Source of the DNA: Spirochaetales bacterium
GTDB lineage: Bacteria; Spirochaetota; Spirochaetia; DSM-2461
Assembly (NCBI GenBank): GCA_016936555.1
Contig: JAFGXR010000098.1
Location: forward strand, 1 to 55,729
DNA: 55,729 nt
Direction: 5' to 3'
Notes under the pieces: model-generated
What the model was told of the DNA's origin: nothing
Seen by the model: only the letters and a program-made list of their open reading frames with translations
The model's database searches: none
Program-made: the position numbers and the translations under genes
Shown here: in pieces, positions 7,722 through 15,770 of the stretch
How the letters are laid out: each line of letters starts with the position of its first letter
Position numbering within the stretch: position 1 is the first letter of the stretch

Positions 7722-8454
7722 GTATCTCACAGCCTTCGGAAGTGACGACAACCGTGTGTTCGAAATGGCACGAAGGCTTTTTGTCTGCGGTTTCCACAGT
7801 CCAGCCATCGCCGAGCACATTGACTTCGTAAGTTCCCATATTGATCATCGGTTCAACGGTGATCACCATATTTTCTTTCAGCCGGTTTCTGTAACGGGTG
7901 GAATAGTAATTGAGAACGGTCGGTTCCTCATGGATTTCGTATCCCACGCCGTGTCCGCAGAAATCCCGGACGATACCGTATCCGAACTGGTTTATGTAGT
8001 CTTCGACAGCCCGGCCGATATCGTTTACCCGACCGCCCGCTTTTACGGCATCGATGCCGATATAGAGGGATTTCTCCGTTCTCTCCATCAGCTTCTGTTT
8101 CTTCTTATCGATCGTCCCGACCGCAAAAGTCCGGGCTGAATCGGTCATCAGCCCTTTGATGCTGATCGTGCAGTCCAGACCGACGATATCTCCCTCTTCC
8201 AGTTTTTTCCTGGAAGGGATGCCGTGAATCACCTGTTCGTTGGTGGAAATACAGAGTGTAGCCGGATATCCGTGGTAGCCTTTCTGTTCAGGAACGGCCT
8301 TGTTTCTAATGATGAAGTCCTCAGCCAGTTTATCCAGTTCCAGCCCGGTTATGCCCGGCTTTACATAGGGTTCCAGATATTCATACATCTCCGCGAGAAG
8401 CGTTCCGCATTCGCGCATTATTTTTATTTCGTCATCTGATTTTACATATATCAT
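7708..8454 (-). CDS. map: Methionine aminopeptidase, type I
   Basis: 248-residue M24 metallopeptidase that removes the initiator Met from nascent proteins. The five metal ligands are visible: two Asp in GLDCTISIKGLMTDSARTF, His in GHGVGYEIHEEP (with a second conserved His), Glu in ITVEPMIN and the final Glu in CHFEHTVVV. The true start is ATG 8454 (MIYVKSDDEIK), two bases after the stop of the upstream M50 gene, with AAAGGA as ribosome site; longer frames would run back into that gene. Type I class because there is no insertion and no long N-terminal domain. Confidence 0.95.
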   Translation of the reverse strand: MIYVKSDDEIKIMRECGTLLAEMYEYLEPYVKPGITGLELDKLAEDFIIRNKAVPEQKGYHGYPATLCISTNEQVIHGIPSRKKLEEGDIVGLDCTISIKGLMTDSARTFAVGTIDKKKQKLMERTEKSLYIGIDAVKAGGRVNDIGRAVEDYINQFGYGIVRDFCGHGVGYEIHEEPTVLNYYSTRYRNRLKENMVITVEPMINMGTYEVNVLGDGWTVETADKKPSCHFEHTVVVTSEGCEILTVK

Positions 8455-8456
8455 TA

Positions 8457-9512
8457 TTATTCCTTTTCGCTGACAGGAGAAAGCTCCAGCTCTCTCATAA
8501 GACAGTTTGCGTAATAGGTGCAGTCCAGGCACCTGTCCTCTTCGGGATTTATCGATCTGCCCGGGCATAATCGGGAAAAGCCCGTCGCACCCTTTTCGAT
8601 CCGCTGAACCAGCTTTTCATCAATAACGGTATTGAGATCTCCGGAGTTTTTCTTTTTTAAAAGCATGACAGCCGTTTTTCTGAGAGATTCGTTCCGGCTT
8701 CTCGTCCGGCTTACCTGAGCTTCGAAGATCTCCCCTGTCTGCTCAACCGTACCGAATCTGCTTCGATATCGCACATAGGTGACAGCGTTTTTCAGATAAG
8801 GCAGATAGATCAGCGCTGAGATAAAGAGCAGGAGCAGAAAGGGTATAAAGGCGAAATATATCTTCAATGACAGGAACAGAAAAATCAGAAAATAAGCTTT
8901 CCCGATCAAGGGGCTTAGAATTAATCGGAAAAATCCCGCATAGAGAAGTATGTAGAGTAAAATTCCCCCGTATCGGGATATTTTATCGAAGCGTATCTGA
9001 TTGTCGGCCGATAGCCCGTGCCGGAGAATTTTCGATCCGTCGAGCGGCGGAATGGGCAGCAGGTTAAATAAAACCAGCGATATGTTGATGATGTAATAGA
9101 GCGTAGAGAATTCATAGAGCGAACCCGGTAAAGCCGAACCGGTGAGTCTCGCTCCCCTGTAGAGCAGTCTTATCAGAATTATGGCCATGGAAGCCTGTAA
9201 GAGATTGCTGAGAGGTCCCGCTGCGGCGGAAAGTGCCAATCCTTTCGATTGATGAGAGAAATTCCCCGGATTGACAGGGACCGGTTTCATCCAGCCTATG
9301 ACCGGTATGCCGGAGACAGCCCGGAAAAGGGGAAAGAGAACCGTTCCCAGTATATCCACGTGGGCCGCGGGGTTCATGGTCATCCGGCCGCTGTCATAAG
9401 CTGTTCTGTCTCCCATGATTAAGGCGGAAAAAGCGTGAGCCCATTCGTGAAGGGATCCTGCCAGGATAAAAGCCGTCATATTCATAAGAGTATCGATAAT
9501 ATCTATATTCAT
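8457..9512 (-). CDS. Site-2-type M50 protease with C-terminal Cys cluster
   Basis: 351-residue membrane protein. Zinc-protease motifs are HEWAHAF near residue 22 and NLLPIPPLDG near 155, as in site-2 proteases of the SpoIVFB/Rip-like group, which cut membrane-embedded substrates such as anti-sigma factors. Several hydrophobic helices follow. The last 45 residues form a soluble tail with four Cys spaced C-x11-C-x2-C-x5-C (LCPGRS to ANCLM), a likely Zn or Fe-S site not part of the ordinary family core. The gene is two bases from map, so they are probably cotranscribed. Substrate unknown. Confidence 0.85.
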   Translation of the reverse strand: MNIDIIDTLMNMTAFILAGSLHEWAHAFSALIMGDRTAYDSGRMTMNPAAHVDILGTVLFPLFRAVSGIPVIGWMKPVPVNPGNFSHQSKGLALSAAAGPLSNLLQASMAIILIRLLYRGARLTGSALPGSLYEFSTLYYIINISLVLFNLLPIPPLDGSKILRHGLSADNQIRFDKISRYGGILLYILLYAGFFRLILSPLIGKAYFLIFLFLSLKIYFAFIPFLLLLFISALIYLPYLKNAVTYVRYRSRFGTVEQTGEIFEAQVSRTRSRNESLRKTAVMLLKKKNSGDLNTVIDEKLVQRIEKGATGFSRLCPGRSINPEEDRCLDCTYYANCLMRELELSPVSEKE

Positions 9513-9561
9513 ACAGGGGCAGTATAACAGTTAGGCGGGGCTGTTTCCATTGCCGCAAACC

Positions 9562-10305
9562 TCAGGGGGAGGAATTATATTGTGCAGTAATTTCTTCTAT
9601 TAAACCTTCGGCTCTCACTTCTTCAAAGGCTCTTGTGATTCTTTCTATCAGAACCGGGGATGATTGGCGGTTTAATGCCATATAGGCCATAGCTTCCGTC
9701 TCGAATATCTGCAGTTCCGGGACAATGGTTCCCTCCGGAATATTGAGCTTTTTCAGTTCAAGGGACGTCGCTATCTGATCTCCGGGGAAAAGGTCGATTC
9801 TTCCGGCCAGGAGCATCTGGATGCTGAGATCGGCAGATCTGTTTATGACGAGATTCGTTTCGTGAAAACCTTCTTCTAAGAGCTTCTGATGGGCGTAGTT
9901 GTTGGCAAGAAGGCCGATCGTATAGTTTCTGGCATCTTGAACCGTACTCAGATTTATATCATCCCTTGATTTCAGTTTGTAAAGAAAATGGCGGGGAGCC
10001 GAATTGATGGGGCCGATCCAGAAGAATTTATTTTCCCTCTCTTCATTTCGGTAGATAGTATAGATCAGTGTATCGGGAGTGTTTATTGCTTTGTAATAGG
10101 CCCGGCTCCAGGGGTAAACGTTGAAAATCGGAGTCAGGCCTGCTCTTTCGATGGTCGTTTTTACAATTTCAGTGGATATGCCGGTCAATTCACCGTTCTC
10201 CGTGAAATTATAAGGTTCCCATTCCTCCGTAACAACCTGAAGAGCGACCTGGCCGGAAAGAAGTGAGGAAAGGAAGAGTAAACTAATGATAAACAGGTTT
10301 TTCAA
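9562..10305 (-). CDS. Periplasmic substrate-binding protein, family 3-like
   Basis: 247 residues starting with a cleavable signal peptide (MKNLFIISLLFLSSLLSGQ). The mature part has the family-3 pattern: WEPYNFTENGELTGISTEIV near the start, then YPWSRAYYKAI and a VQDARNYTIGLLANNYAHQ hinge segment. Such proteins bind polar amino acids or small organic acids, but stand-alone copies without ABC genes often have sensory or unknown roles, as here. The start is TTG 10305, with AAAGGA nine bases upstream. It follows msrA by 58 bp in the same direction and could be the last gene of that transcript. Confidence 0.75.
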   Translation of the reverse strand: MKNLFIISLLFLSSLLSGQVALQVVTEEWEPYNFTENGELTGISTEIVKTTIERAGLTPIFNVYPWSRAYYKAINTPDTLIYTIYRNEERENKFFWIGPINSAPRHFLYKLKSRDDINLSTVQDARNYTIGLLANNYAHQKLLEEGFHETNLVINRSADLSIQMLLAGRIDLFPGDQIATSLELKKLNIPEGTIVPELQIFETEAMAYMALNRQSSPVLIERITRAFEEVRAEGLIEEITAQYNSSP

Positions 10306-10363
10306 TTATCAGTCCTTTCCTCAATTCTAATAGCCAATTTCGATTATATCAAAAGAAAAGCCC

Positions 10364-11020
10364 TCACTCTTTCAGCAGAGCCGGAAACATTTCCTCCAGG
10401 TGGCGGAGTTTGGGAGCATCCCAATAGACGATATAGGGGTGATCGGGATTCAGCGCCATAAAATCCTGATGATAATCTTCCGCGGGATAGAAAGCATCGA
10501 GTTCTGTCACTTCCGTCACGATGGGCTGGCCGTACAGTTTCTCCTTCTCCAGCTTGCCGATATAGGATTCCGCCGTTTCCTTCTGCATTTCGCTGTTGTA
10601 GAAAATGGCCGAGCGGTACTGGGGCCCGATATCCGGTCCCTGGTAGTTGAACTGCGTGGGATCATGGGCTACCAGAAAAAAAACTTCCAGGAGCTTCTCA
10701 TAGGAGATGACCGACGGATCGTACTCGACGATGACCGATTCGGCATGGCCGGTCGTTCCCGTTCCCACCATCCTGTAACTGGCCAGCCGGGCCGGGCCGC
10801 CGGAATATCCGGACTGAACATCGGTCACCCCCTTGAGGCTTTCGAAGACCGCTTCCACGCCCCAGAAACAACCGCCGGCGAAGACAGCTGTATCTTTCTC
10901 TCCTTCAGCTGAATAGGGCATGGTTTCTTTCATGTCCTTTTCCGAGCCGGACTGGCCGAAGGCCGCCAGAGGGAAAAGGGACGAAGCTGATAAAATCAGT
11001 ATGAATATTTTCTTCCGCAT
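10364..11020 (-). CDS. msrA: Peptide-methionine (S)-S-oxide reductase, exported, single-Cys
   Basis: 218 residues with an N-terminal signal peptide (RKKIFILILSASSLFPLAAFG), so it acts in the envelope. The catalytic motif GGCFWG is at about residues 48-53, followed by YSGG, GHAESV and FYPAEDYHQDF, which are standard for MsrA. It reduces the S-epimer of methionine sulfoxide in proteins. The catalytic Cys is the only Cys in the protein: the C-terminal resolving Cys residues of E. coli MsrA are missing, so an external thiol must resolve the sulfenic acid. ATG 11020 (GGAG upstream) lies one base past the msrB stop. Confidence 0.95.
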   Translation of the reverse strand: MRKKIFILILSASSLFPLAAFGQSGSEKDMKETMPYSAEGEKDTAVFAGGCFWGVEAVFESLKGVTDVQSGYSGGPARLASYRMVGTGTTGHAESVIVEYDPSVISYEKLLEVFFLVAHDPTQFNYQGPDIGPQYRSAIFYNSEMQKETAESYIGKLEKEKLYGQPIVTEVTELDAFYPAEDYHQDFMALNPDHPYIVYWDAPKLRHLEEMFPALLKE

Positions 11021-11021
11021 A

Positions 11022-11657
11022 TTATTCTCCTTCGAATAAGGGGAGGTACTGTCCATACCCCTCTTCTTCCATCCGCTCGACCGGTACGAATCTCAGCGAC
11101 GCCGAATTGATGCAGTAGCGCAGTCCCGTAGGGCGGGGGCCGTCGTTGAAGACATGACCGAGATGGGAATCGGCGAAGAGGCTTCTCACTTCGACCCGGA
11201 TCATCCCGTAGCTGTCGTCGGTCAGGGAAATGATATTCCCCTCTTCAAGGGGTTTCGTGAAACTGGGCCATCCCGTTCCCGATTCGTATTTGTCCGCGGA
11301 ACTGAACAGGGGTTCGCCCGACACTATATCAACGTATATCCCCTTTTCGTGGTTATCCCAGTATTCGTTGTCGAAAGCCCTTTCCGTATCATCGAACTGG
11401 GTGACCCGGTACTGCAGGTCCGTCAGTTTTTTCTGAAGTTCATCCTCCGGGGGCTTCATATAGGTTTTCCCTTCGTAGCCGGGAGGGGGAACGGCGGGGT
11501 GGGCATCCATCATCATCTGCATGGAGCCTTCCATTTTAGGCGCTTCGCCTGTTCCTGTATTTTGCCCCGTCTCATCGCTGCGACCCATCGCCGCCAGAGA
11601 TATCAGTCCGGCGCCGGCAAGCAGGGCCATGGAAATAATCAGTATACGTTTTTTCAT
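11022..11657 (-). CDS. msrB: Peptide-methionine (R)-S-oxide reductase, exported, single-Cys
   Basis: 211 residues. A signal peptide ([20 protein letters not shown]) is followed by a Met-rich, Pro-rich linker and an MsrB domain (about residues 75-200) with the catalytic Cys in [13 protein letters not shown]. It repairs the R-epimer of methionine sulfoxide. The zinc-binding Cys pairs of many MsrB proteins are absent, and the resolving Cys position reads SGTGWPSF instead of SGCGWPSF, so this is a one-Cys enzyme like the MsrA next door. One base separates it from msrA and 13 bp from dipZ, whose thioredoxin domain is the obvious electron donor. Confidence 0.95.
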   Translation of the reverse strand: MKKRILIISMALLAGAGLISLAAMGRSDETGQNTGTGEAPKMEGSMQMMMDAHPAVPPPGYEGKTYMKPPEDELQKKLTDLQYRVTQFDDTERAFDNEYWDNHEKGIYVDIVSGEPLFSSADKYESGTGWPSFTKPLEEGNIISLTDDSYGMIRVEVRSLFADSHLGHVFNDGPRPTGLRYCINSASLRFVPVERMEEEGYGQYLPLFEGE

Positions 11658-11670
11658 AAATTACCTCTCT

Positions 11671-13359
11671 TTATCCGAATGTGAAGGCGAATAGGCGGGC
11701 TTTGCCGTCTATCTCGATTCTTAAAATATGTTTTGTTTCTCTGTCCATACGGACAAGGTGATAATGCCGGCTGTCGGAAACTGTAATTTTTCCCTCGATC
11801 AGGTCCACTGTGTCGGTGGAAATCTCTCCGTCGACAGTTACAGTCAGAATCACATTTTCATCGACCGGCTCGATAACCAGGAAAACATCTTTTGCGTCGT
11901 ACAGGAGTTCCAGGGCTCCCGGGCCTTCATTGGTAATGTACTGTTCGGTTACAGCCCAATTCCCTTCAAGAGCCCACCGGCCGTTTTCCCTTACCGCTGT
12001 GGCCCGGAAGTCTCTGTACATATTGCGGTAATCCCCTTCCGGTTCGATGAAGCCTGTGCTTCGTCCGTAACCGAGATAGGTTTCCGGTGTTCCGGCGAGG
12101 TTTTCAACGGGAGTGGGGATGTCCGCTTTCCGCTGCGGATTTTTACCGGTTTCCCCCAGCAGTTCCCTTATAACCGCTTCGGTCTCTTCGTATCCTCCTT
12201 CGCCGAAGTGGCTGTAGCGGATATTTCCCTCTTTATCGATTATGTATTTGGCCGGCCAGAACCTGTTGTTATAGGCCCGCCACTGAAGAAACCGGTTATC
12301 CTGTACAACCGGCCAGAGAACTCCAAGGTCCGCTATCGCTTTTTCGAGGTTCTCAGGCTCTCTTTCAAAGGCGAACTCCGGGGAGTGGACGCCGATGATT
12401 TCAAGACCATCCTCCCGGTATGTTCTGTACCAGGACTGCAGATAGGGAATGGTTCTGACGCAGTTGATGCAGCTGTAGGTCCAGAAGTCGATAATGACGA
12501 CTTTACCTTTCAGCTCTTCCATCGAAAGAGGTGCGCTGTTGAACCACTGACCCTCTGTGACAATCGGGGGAGCCGGAATGGCAATCGTATCGTCCATCAG
12601 CGGTCCGCTCTGATTATTCAGATTGTCATCGAGGGCTTCCCGCACGGGATCGAGCTGTTCGAGAAAAGTCAGACCGTCACCGTAAGAGGGGAATATGTCC
12701 AGAACGGCCTGCTGGAAATCCCTGTCCCAGCCCATGGCAATGGAAAGGCCGGTGAATAGGAGTACCGCGCCGAAAAACCGCTGAATCCGGCCGGTGTTCT
12801 TTAAGAGTGACGGGACTCTGTTGATCAGTTTACGGCCGCCGAACATAATAGCCAGCATGGGCAGCGCCGTCCCGACGGTGTAGGCCAGTGTAATAAGTAC
12901 GGAATGGGCTGTGACGCTCTGCGTTATGGACAGGCTTATGACCGATGCCATTATAGGGCCGGCGCAGGGCGTCCATATCAAGCCGAGGCTGAAGCCCGTG
13001 AGAAGTCCGCCGGAAAAGCCCTGTCTGTTTTTATTCTGTCCCGTTCTCCGCTGAAGCAAAGAGATCGCTTTTTCATAGAATTGATTCAGCCGTGGAAAAA
13101 GCAGAATGGCTCCGAAGAGGAGAATCAGCACAACTGCCGCAACCCGGAGCGAGTCGGCGGAAAAGCCGAATCTCTTTACCAGAGCGGTGAGAAACAAGGT
13201 GAAAAAGGTGAAGCTCACCACAAAGCCGCTGATTATTCCCAGTGGTTTTTTCTTCCCTCCCACAGAGCCGGAGAGAACGATGGGAAGCACCGGCAGAATG
13301 CACGGCGAGAGAATGGTTATGATTCCCGATATAAAGGCAACAATCGTCAATAGTAACAT
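11671..13359 (-). CDS. dipZ: DipZ-type thiol reductase (CcdA membrane domain fused to thioredoxin domain)
   Basis: 562 residues. Residues 1-220 are a CcdA/DsbD membrane domain with the paired redox Cys in LSPCILPVLP and WTPCAGPIM. About residues 265-420 are a TlpA-like thioredoxin domain with CINC as active site (YSCINCVRT). The last 130 residues are a beta-rich domain as in mycobacterial DipZ. The protein carries reducing equivalents from cytoplasmic thioredoxin across the membrane to periplasmic thiols. GGAGGT precedes ATG 13359. It lies 13 bp before msrB, and 66 bp separate it from the histidine kinase upstream. Confidence 0.92.
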   Translation of the reverse strand: MLLLTIVAFISGIITILSPCILPVLPIVLSGSVGGKKKPLGIISGFVVSFTFFTLFLTALVKRFGFSADSLRVAAVVLILLFGAILLFPRLNQFYEKAISLLQRRTGQNKNRQGFSGGLLTGFSLGLIWTPCAGPIMASVISLSITQSVTAHSVLITLAYTVGTALPMLAIMFGGRKLINRVPSLLKNTGRIQRFFGAVLLFTGLSIAMGWDRDFQQAVLDIFPSYGDGLTFLEQLDPVREALDDNLNNQSGPLMDDTIAIPAPPIVTEGQWFNSAPLSMEELKGKVVIIDFWTYSCINCVRTIPYLQSWYRTYREDGLEIIGVHSPEFAFEREPENLEKAIADLGVLWPVVQDNRFLQWRAYNNRFWPAKYIIDKEGNIRYSHFGEGGYEETEAVIRELLGETGKNPQRKADIPTPVENLAGTPETYLGYGRSTGFIEPEGDYRNMYRDFRATAVRENGRWALEGNWAVTEQYITNEGPGALELLYDAKDVFLVIEPVDENVILTVTVDGEISTDTVDLIEGKITVSDSRHYHLVRMDRETKHILRIEIDGKARLFAFTFG

Positions 13360-13425
13360 AGGACCTCCCTCCTGATTGGAAGGTACTATTAAAATATAAC
13401 AAAAGTATCACAAAAGTTCATTAAA

Positions 13426-14871
13426 TCAGTAAACTTTAAAGGGGAGCTCAATTATGAAGGTCGTGCCGCTTTTTCCCGATGATTCGAGTCTTATGGTTCC
13501 TCCGTGGAGTTCGATGATTTCCTTTGTAATGGAAAGCCCCAGCCCCGTTCCTGAAATCCGGCGGTCCCGGCTTTTATCTCCCCGGTAGAACCGTTCGAAA
13601 ACCCTTTCCGCTTCTTCGGGAGGTATGCCCTGTCCCGTATCGCTGACGGAAATAAAAAGCATCTCCTCTCGTTCCTCGAAGTTCAGGATTACCTTGCCGC
13701 CTTCCCCGGTATAGATAATGGCATTTTCCAGCAGATTGGAAAGAGCTCTTTCCAGCAGAGCGATATCTCCGCTGAAAGGACTGTTTCTCCCTCCGTGGTT
13801 CAGGGTCAGGTCGATTCCCCTGCTCTCCGCCCGGGTCTTGAACTTGAGTATGATATCCTGGGCCAGTTCGGCTGGAATAAAGGCTTCGCTGTTTATTTTT
13901 ATCTCGCGGCTTTCAAGCTTGCTCAGTTCAAAAAGCTGCTCGACCAGTTTCTGGAAAGCCGAAACGCTTTTCAGGGCCGATTCCAGGTAGACTTTCTGAT
14001 CGTCAGCTGTCACATCGCCTTTAAGCAGGACAGTTTCGATATTGCCTCTTATGGATGTGAGCGGACTTCTCAGGTCGTGGGAAATATTGGTGATCAGATC
14101 ATTCCGCTGACGTATATTCTGTTCGACAGACTGTGCCATATCGTTGAAGGCCCTTCCGAGAGAAGCGATCTCGTCCGCTCCTTTCACGTCTACACGGTTT
14201 CCGTAATCGCCTTCCTCGAAGCCCTTCACGCTCTTTCCCAGTTTGCGGAGCCGGGAGGTGAGCAGGGAGAAAAGGGAAAATCCGGCAATAAGCGTTACGG
14301 CAAGCGCCAGCAGAAAGGATATGAGCCCCGAGCGGATGTAATAGCTGCTTCTTATCATCCCCAGCGACCGGTCGAAGTTTCTTCCCCGAAGTATAACGTA
14401 GACAAAACCCTGTTTCCCCGCGATTTTCAAAGGGGCGGCCGAAAAAGGTTTGACCTGATCGGTTGTTCTCGGATCATCACCCCGGATCAGTTCGCTGTTC
14501 TGACCGAATACGAAGGCCTTCACCGGCACCATATCGATCTGATGCCTCTTTACCATATCTCCCGGTCCTGTGAAATAGGCCAGAACTTCGCCGTTTCCGC
14601 TGATGAGATAAATCTCCACCATGGGGTTGAGGACCATCATGTACTGGATTCTCTCCATTATCATGTCTGTTTTTATTTCTTCCGTAACGAAAGGCTGGAG
14701 TTCGACGGCCAGGCTCGAAGCGTATTTTCGGTTCAGCTCCTGCTCCACTTCATCGAAGAGGTGTCCCGCCGCCTGAAAGGCAATGAATAGAGTCGATGCC
14801 GCCAGAAGTATGACCAGGAGAAGAAAAAGCAGGGAAAGGCGGCTGTAGAAGGAACGGAATGGCTTAAACAT
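13426..14871 (-). CDS. Sensor histidine kinase
   Basis: 481 residues. Two transmembrane segments (about 13-35 and 180-205) bracket a periplasmic sensor region of about 145 residues, followed by HAMP, HisKA with the phospho-acceptor His in ISHDLRSPLTS, and an HATPase domain with N box NLLENAI, G1 DTGQGIP and G2 GTGLGLSI. The organisation is that of EnvZ/BaeS-type kinases. It overlaps the response regulator by 8 bp. Its gene lies directly upstream of dipZ-msrB-msrA, so the signal may be envelope oxidation, as for E. coli HprS, which controls msrPQ; that is by analogy. The signal itself cannot be read from sequence. Confidence 0.92.
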   Translation of the reverse strand: MFKPFRSFYSRLSLLFLLLVILLAASTLFIAFQAAGHLFDEVEQELNRKYASSLAVELQPFVTEEIKTDMIMERIQYMMVLNPMVEIYLISGNGEVLAYFTGPGDMVKRHQIDMVPVKAFVFGQNSELIRGDDPRTTDQVKPFSAAPLKIAGKQGFVYVILRGRNFDRSLGMIRSSYYIRSGLISFLLALAVTLIAGFSLFSLLTSRLRKLGKSVKGFEEGDYGNRVDVKGADEIASLGRAFNDMAQSVEQNIRQRNDLITNISHDLRSPLTSIRGNIETVLLKGDVTADDQKVYLESALKSVSAFQKLVEQLFELSKLESREIKINSEAFIPAELAQDIILKFKTRAESRGIDLTLNHGGRNSPFSGDIALLERALSNLLENAIIYTGEGGKVILNFEEREEMLFISVSDTGQGIPPEEAERVFERFYRGDKSRDRRISGTGLGLSITKEIIELHGGTIRLESSGKSGTTFIIELPFKVY

Positions 14872-15589
14872 GGCTTATCTCGTTCTCTTCGGCAAAGCGG
14901 TATCCCACGCCCCATACCGTTTTCAGGTATTCCGGTTTCCCGGGGTCGCTTTCGATTTTGGCCCTGAGCCTGTTGATGTGGGTGTTGACCGTGTGCTCGT
15001 AGCCTTCGAACTGATAACCCCAAATAAGACTGAGAAGGTCGCTGCGGCTGTAGGCCCTTCCGGGATTTCTTATGAAAAGCGAGAGAAGGTCGAACTCCTT
15101 GACGGTCAGTTCTATTTCCTTCTTTTCCAGATAGGCTTTTCTTTTCACAGGATCAAGTGTCAGTTTTCCGATTGAAACTGGACTTTCACCGGACCCGTCA
15201 TCGGCATCAGCATCAGTCAAACGGGACCGGCGGAGAAGCGCTTTGACCCGGGCGGTCATTTCCCGGACGCTGAAGGGTTTGGACATGTAATCATCGGCAC
15301 CCAGTTCCAGCCCCAGAACCCGGTCCAGTTCACTGTCTCTGGCCGTTACCATGAGCACCGGCGTGCGGGCATCGGTTCTCCGCAGTTCCCTCAGGAGAGA
15401 GACACCGTCGAGCCGGGGGAGCATGATATCCAGAATGATCAGAGCGAACTGACCGGACCGTGCCAGCTCCAGTCCCTCCTGCCCATTATCGGATATTCTT
15501 GTTTTCAAACCCAGATCTTCAATATTGACGGAGAGGATTTTCGCAATCTCTCTGTCGTCTTCCACTATCAGTACAAAATCCTGTTCCAT
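14864..15589 (-). CDS. OmpR/PhoB-family response regulator
   Basis: 241 residues. A receiver domain (VLIVEDDRE, phospho-Asp in LDIMLPRLDG at about residue 54, Lys in MSKPFSVREM) is followed by a winged-helix effector domain with the YSRSDLLSLIWGYQ and GVGYRF motifs. It is coupled to the kinase by an 8-bp overlap and is the first gene of a run reaching through dipZ and msrBA. No Shine-Dalgarno precedes ATG 15589; instead TATATT ends six bases before it, so the mRNA may be leaderless. Confidence 0.95.
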   Translation of the reverse strand: MEQDFVLIVEDDREIAKILSVNIEDLGLKTRISDNGQEGLELARSGQFALIILDIMLPRLDGVSLLRELRRTDARTPVLMVTARDSELDRVLGLELGADDYMSKPFSVREMTARVKALLRRSRLTDADADDGSGESPVSIGKLTLDPVKRKAYLEKKEIELTVKEFDLLSLFIRNPGRAYSRSDLLSLIWGYQFEGYEHTVNTHINRLRAKIESDPGKPEYLKTVWGVGYRFAEENEISHV

Positions 15590-15595
15590 ATCTTG

Positions 15596-15624
15596 AATAT
15601 AGATTTATTTCTCCGATTTACCAA
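15596..15624 (-). promoter_or_regulatory. Promoter for the two-component/Msr operon, likely leaderless
   Basis: On the minus strand -35 TTGGTA (15619-15624) and -10 TATATT (15596-15601) are spaced by 17 bases. The -10 ends six bases before the ATG of the response regulator, so transcription would begin at or next to the start codon. Confidence 0.6.
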
Positions 15625-15683
15625 ACTTTAATACCGGCTTTACCTTTTTCTAACATCAGGGGCTTATATTCCGATATATAAAG

Positions 15684-15770
15684 TATACAGTCACTGAGAA
15701 AAGCCGATACGGCTGGAAATGCTGGCTGATTTCAATTGCCCCGAGTCATTGTAGCGGGGTTTCTTTTTTT
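15684..15770 (+). ncRNA. Candidate small RNA with intrinsic terminator
   Basis: Between two minus-strand genes the plus strand holds three successive hairpins: AGCCG-ATA-CGGCT (15702-15714), GAAAT/ATTTC (15716-15733) and CCCCG/CGGGG (15739-15759), the last followed by TTTCTTTTTTT, a proper plus-strand terminator tail. No plus-strand protein gene exists upstream to need it. A TATACA (15684-15689) could be a -10 element, but no good -35 is seen, so the 5' end is a guess. Not matched to any RNA family I know. Confidence 0.4.
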
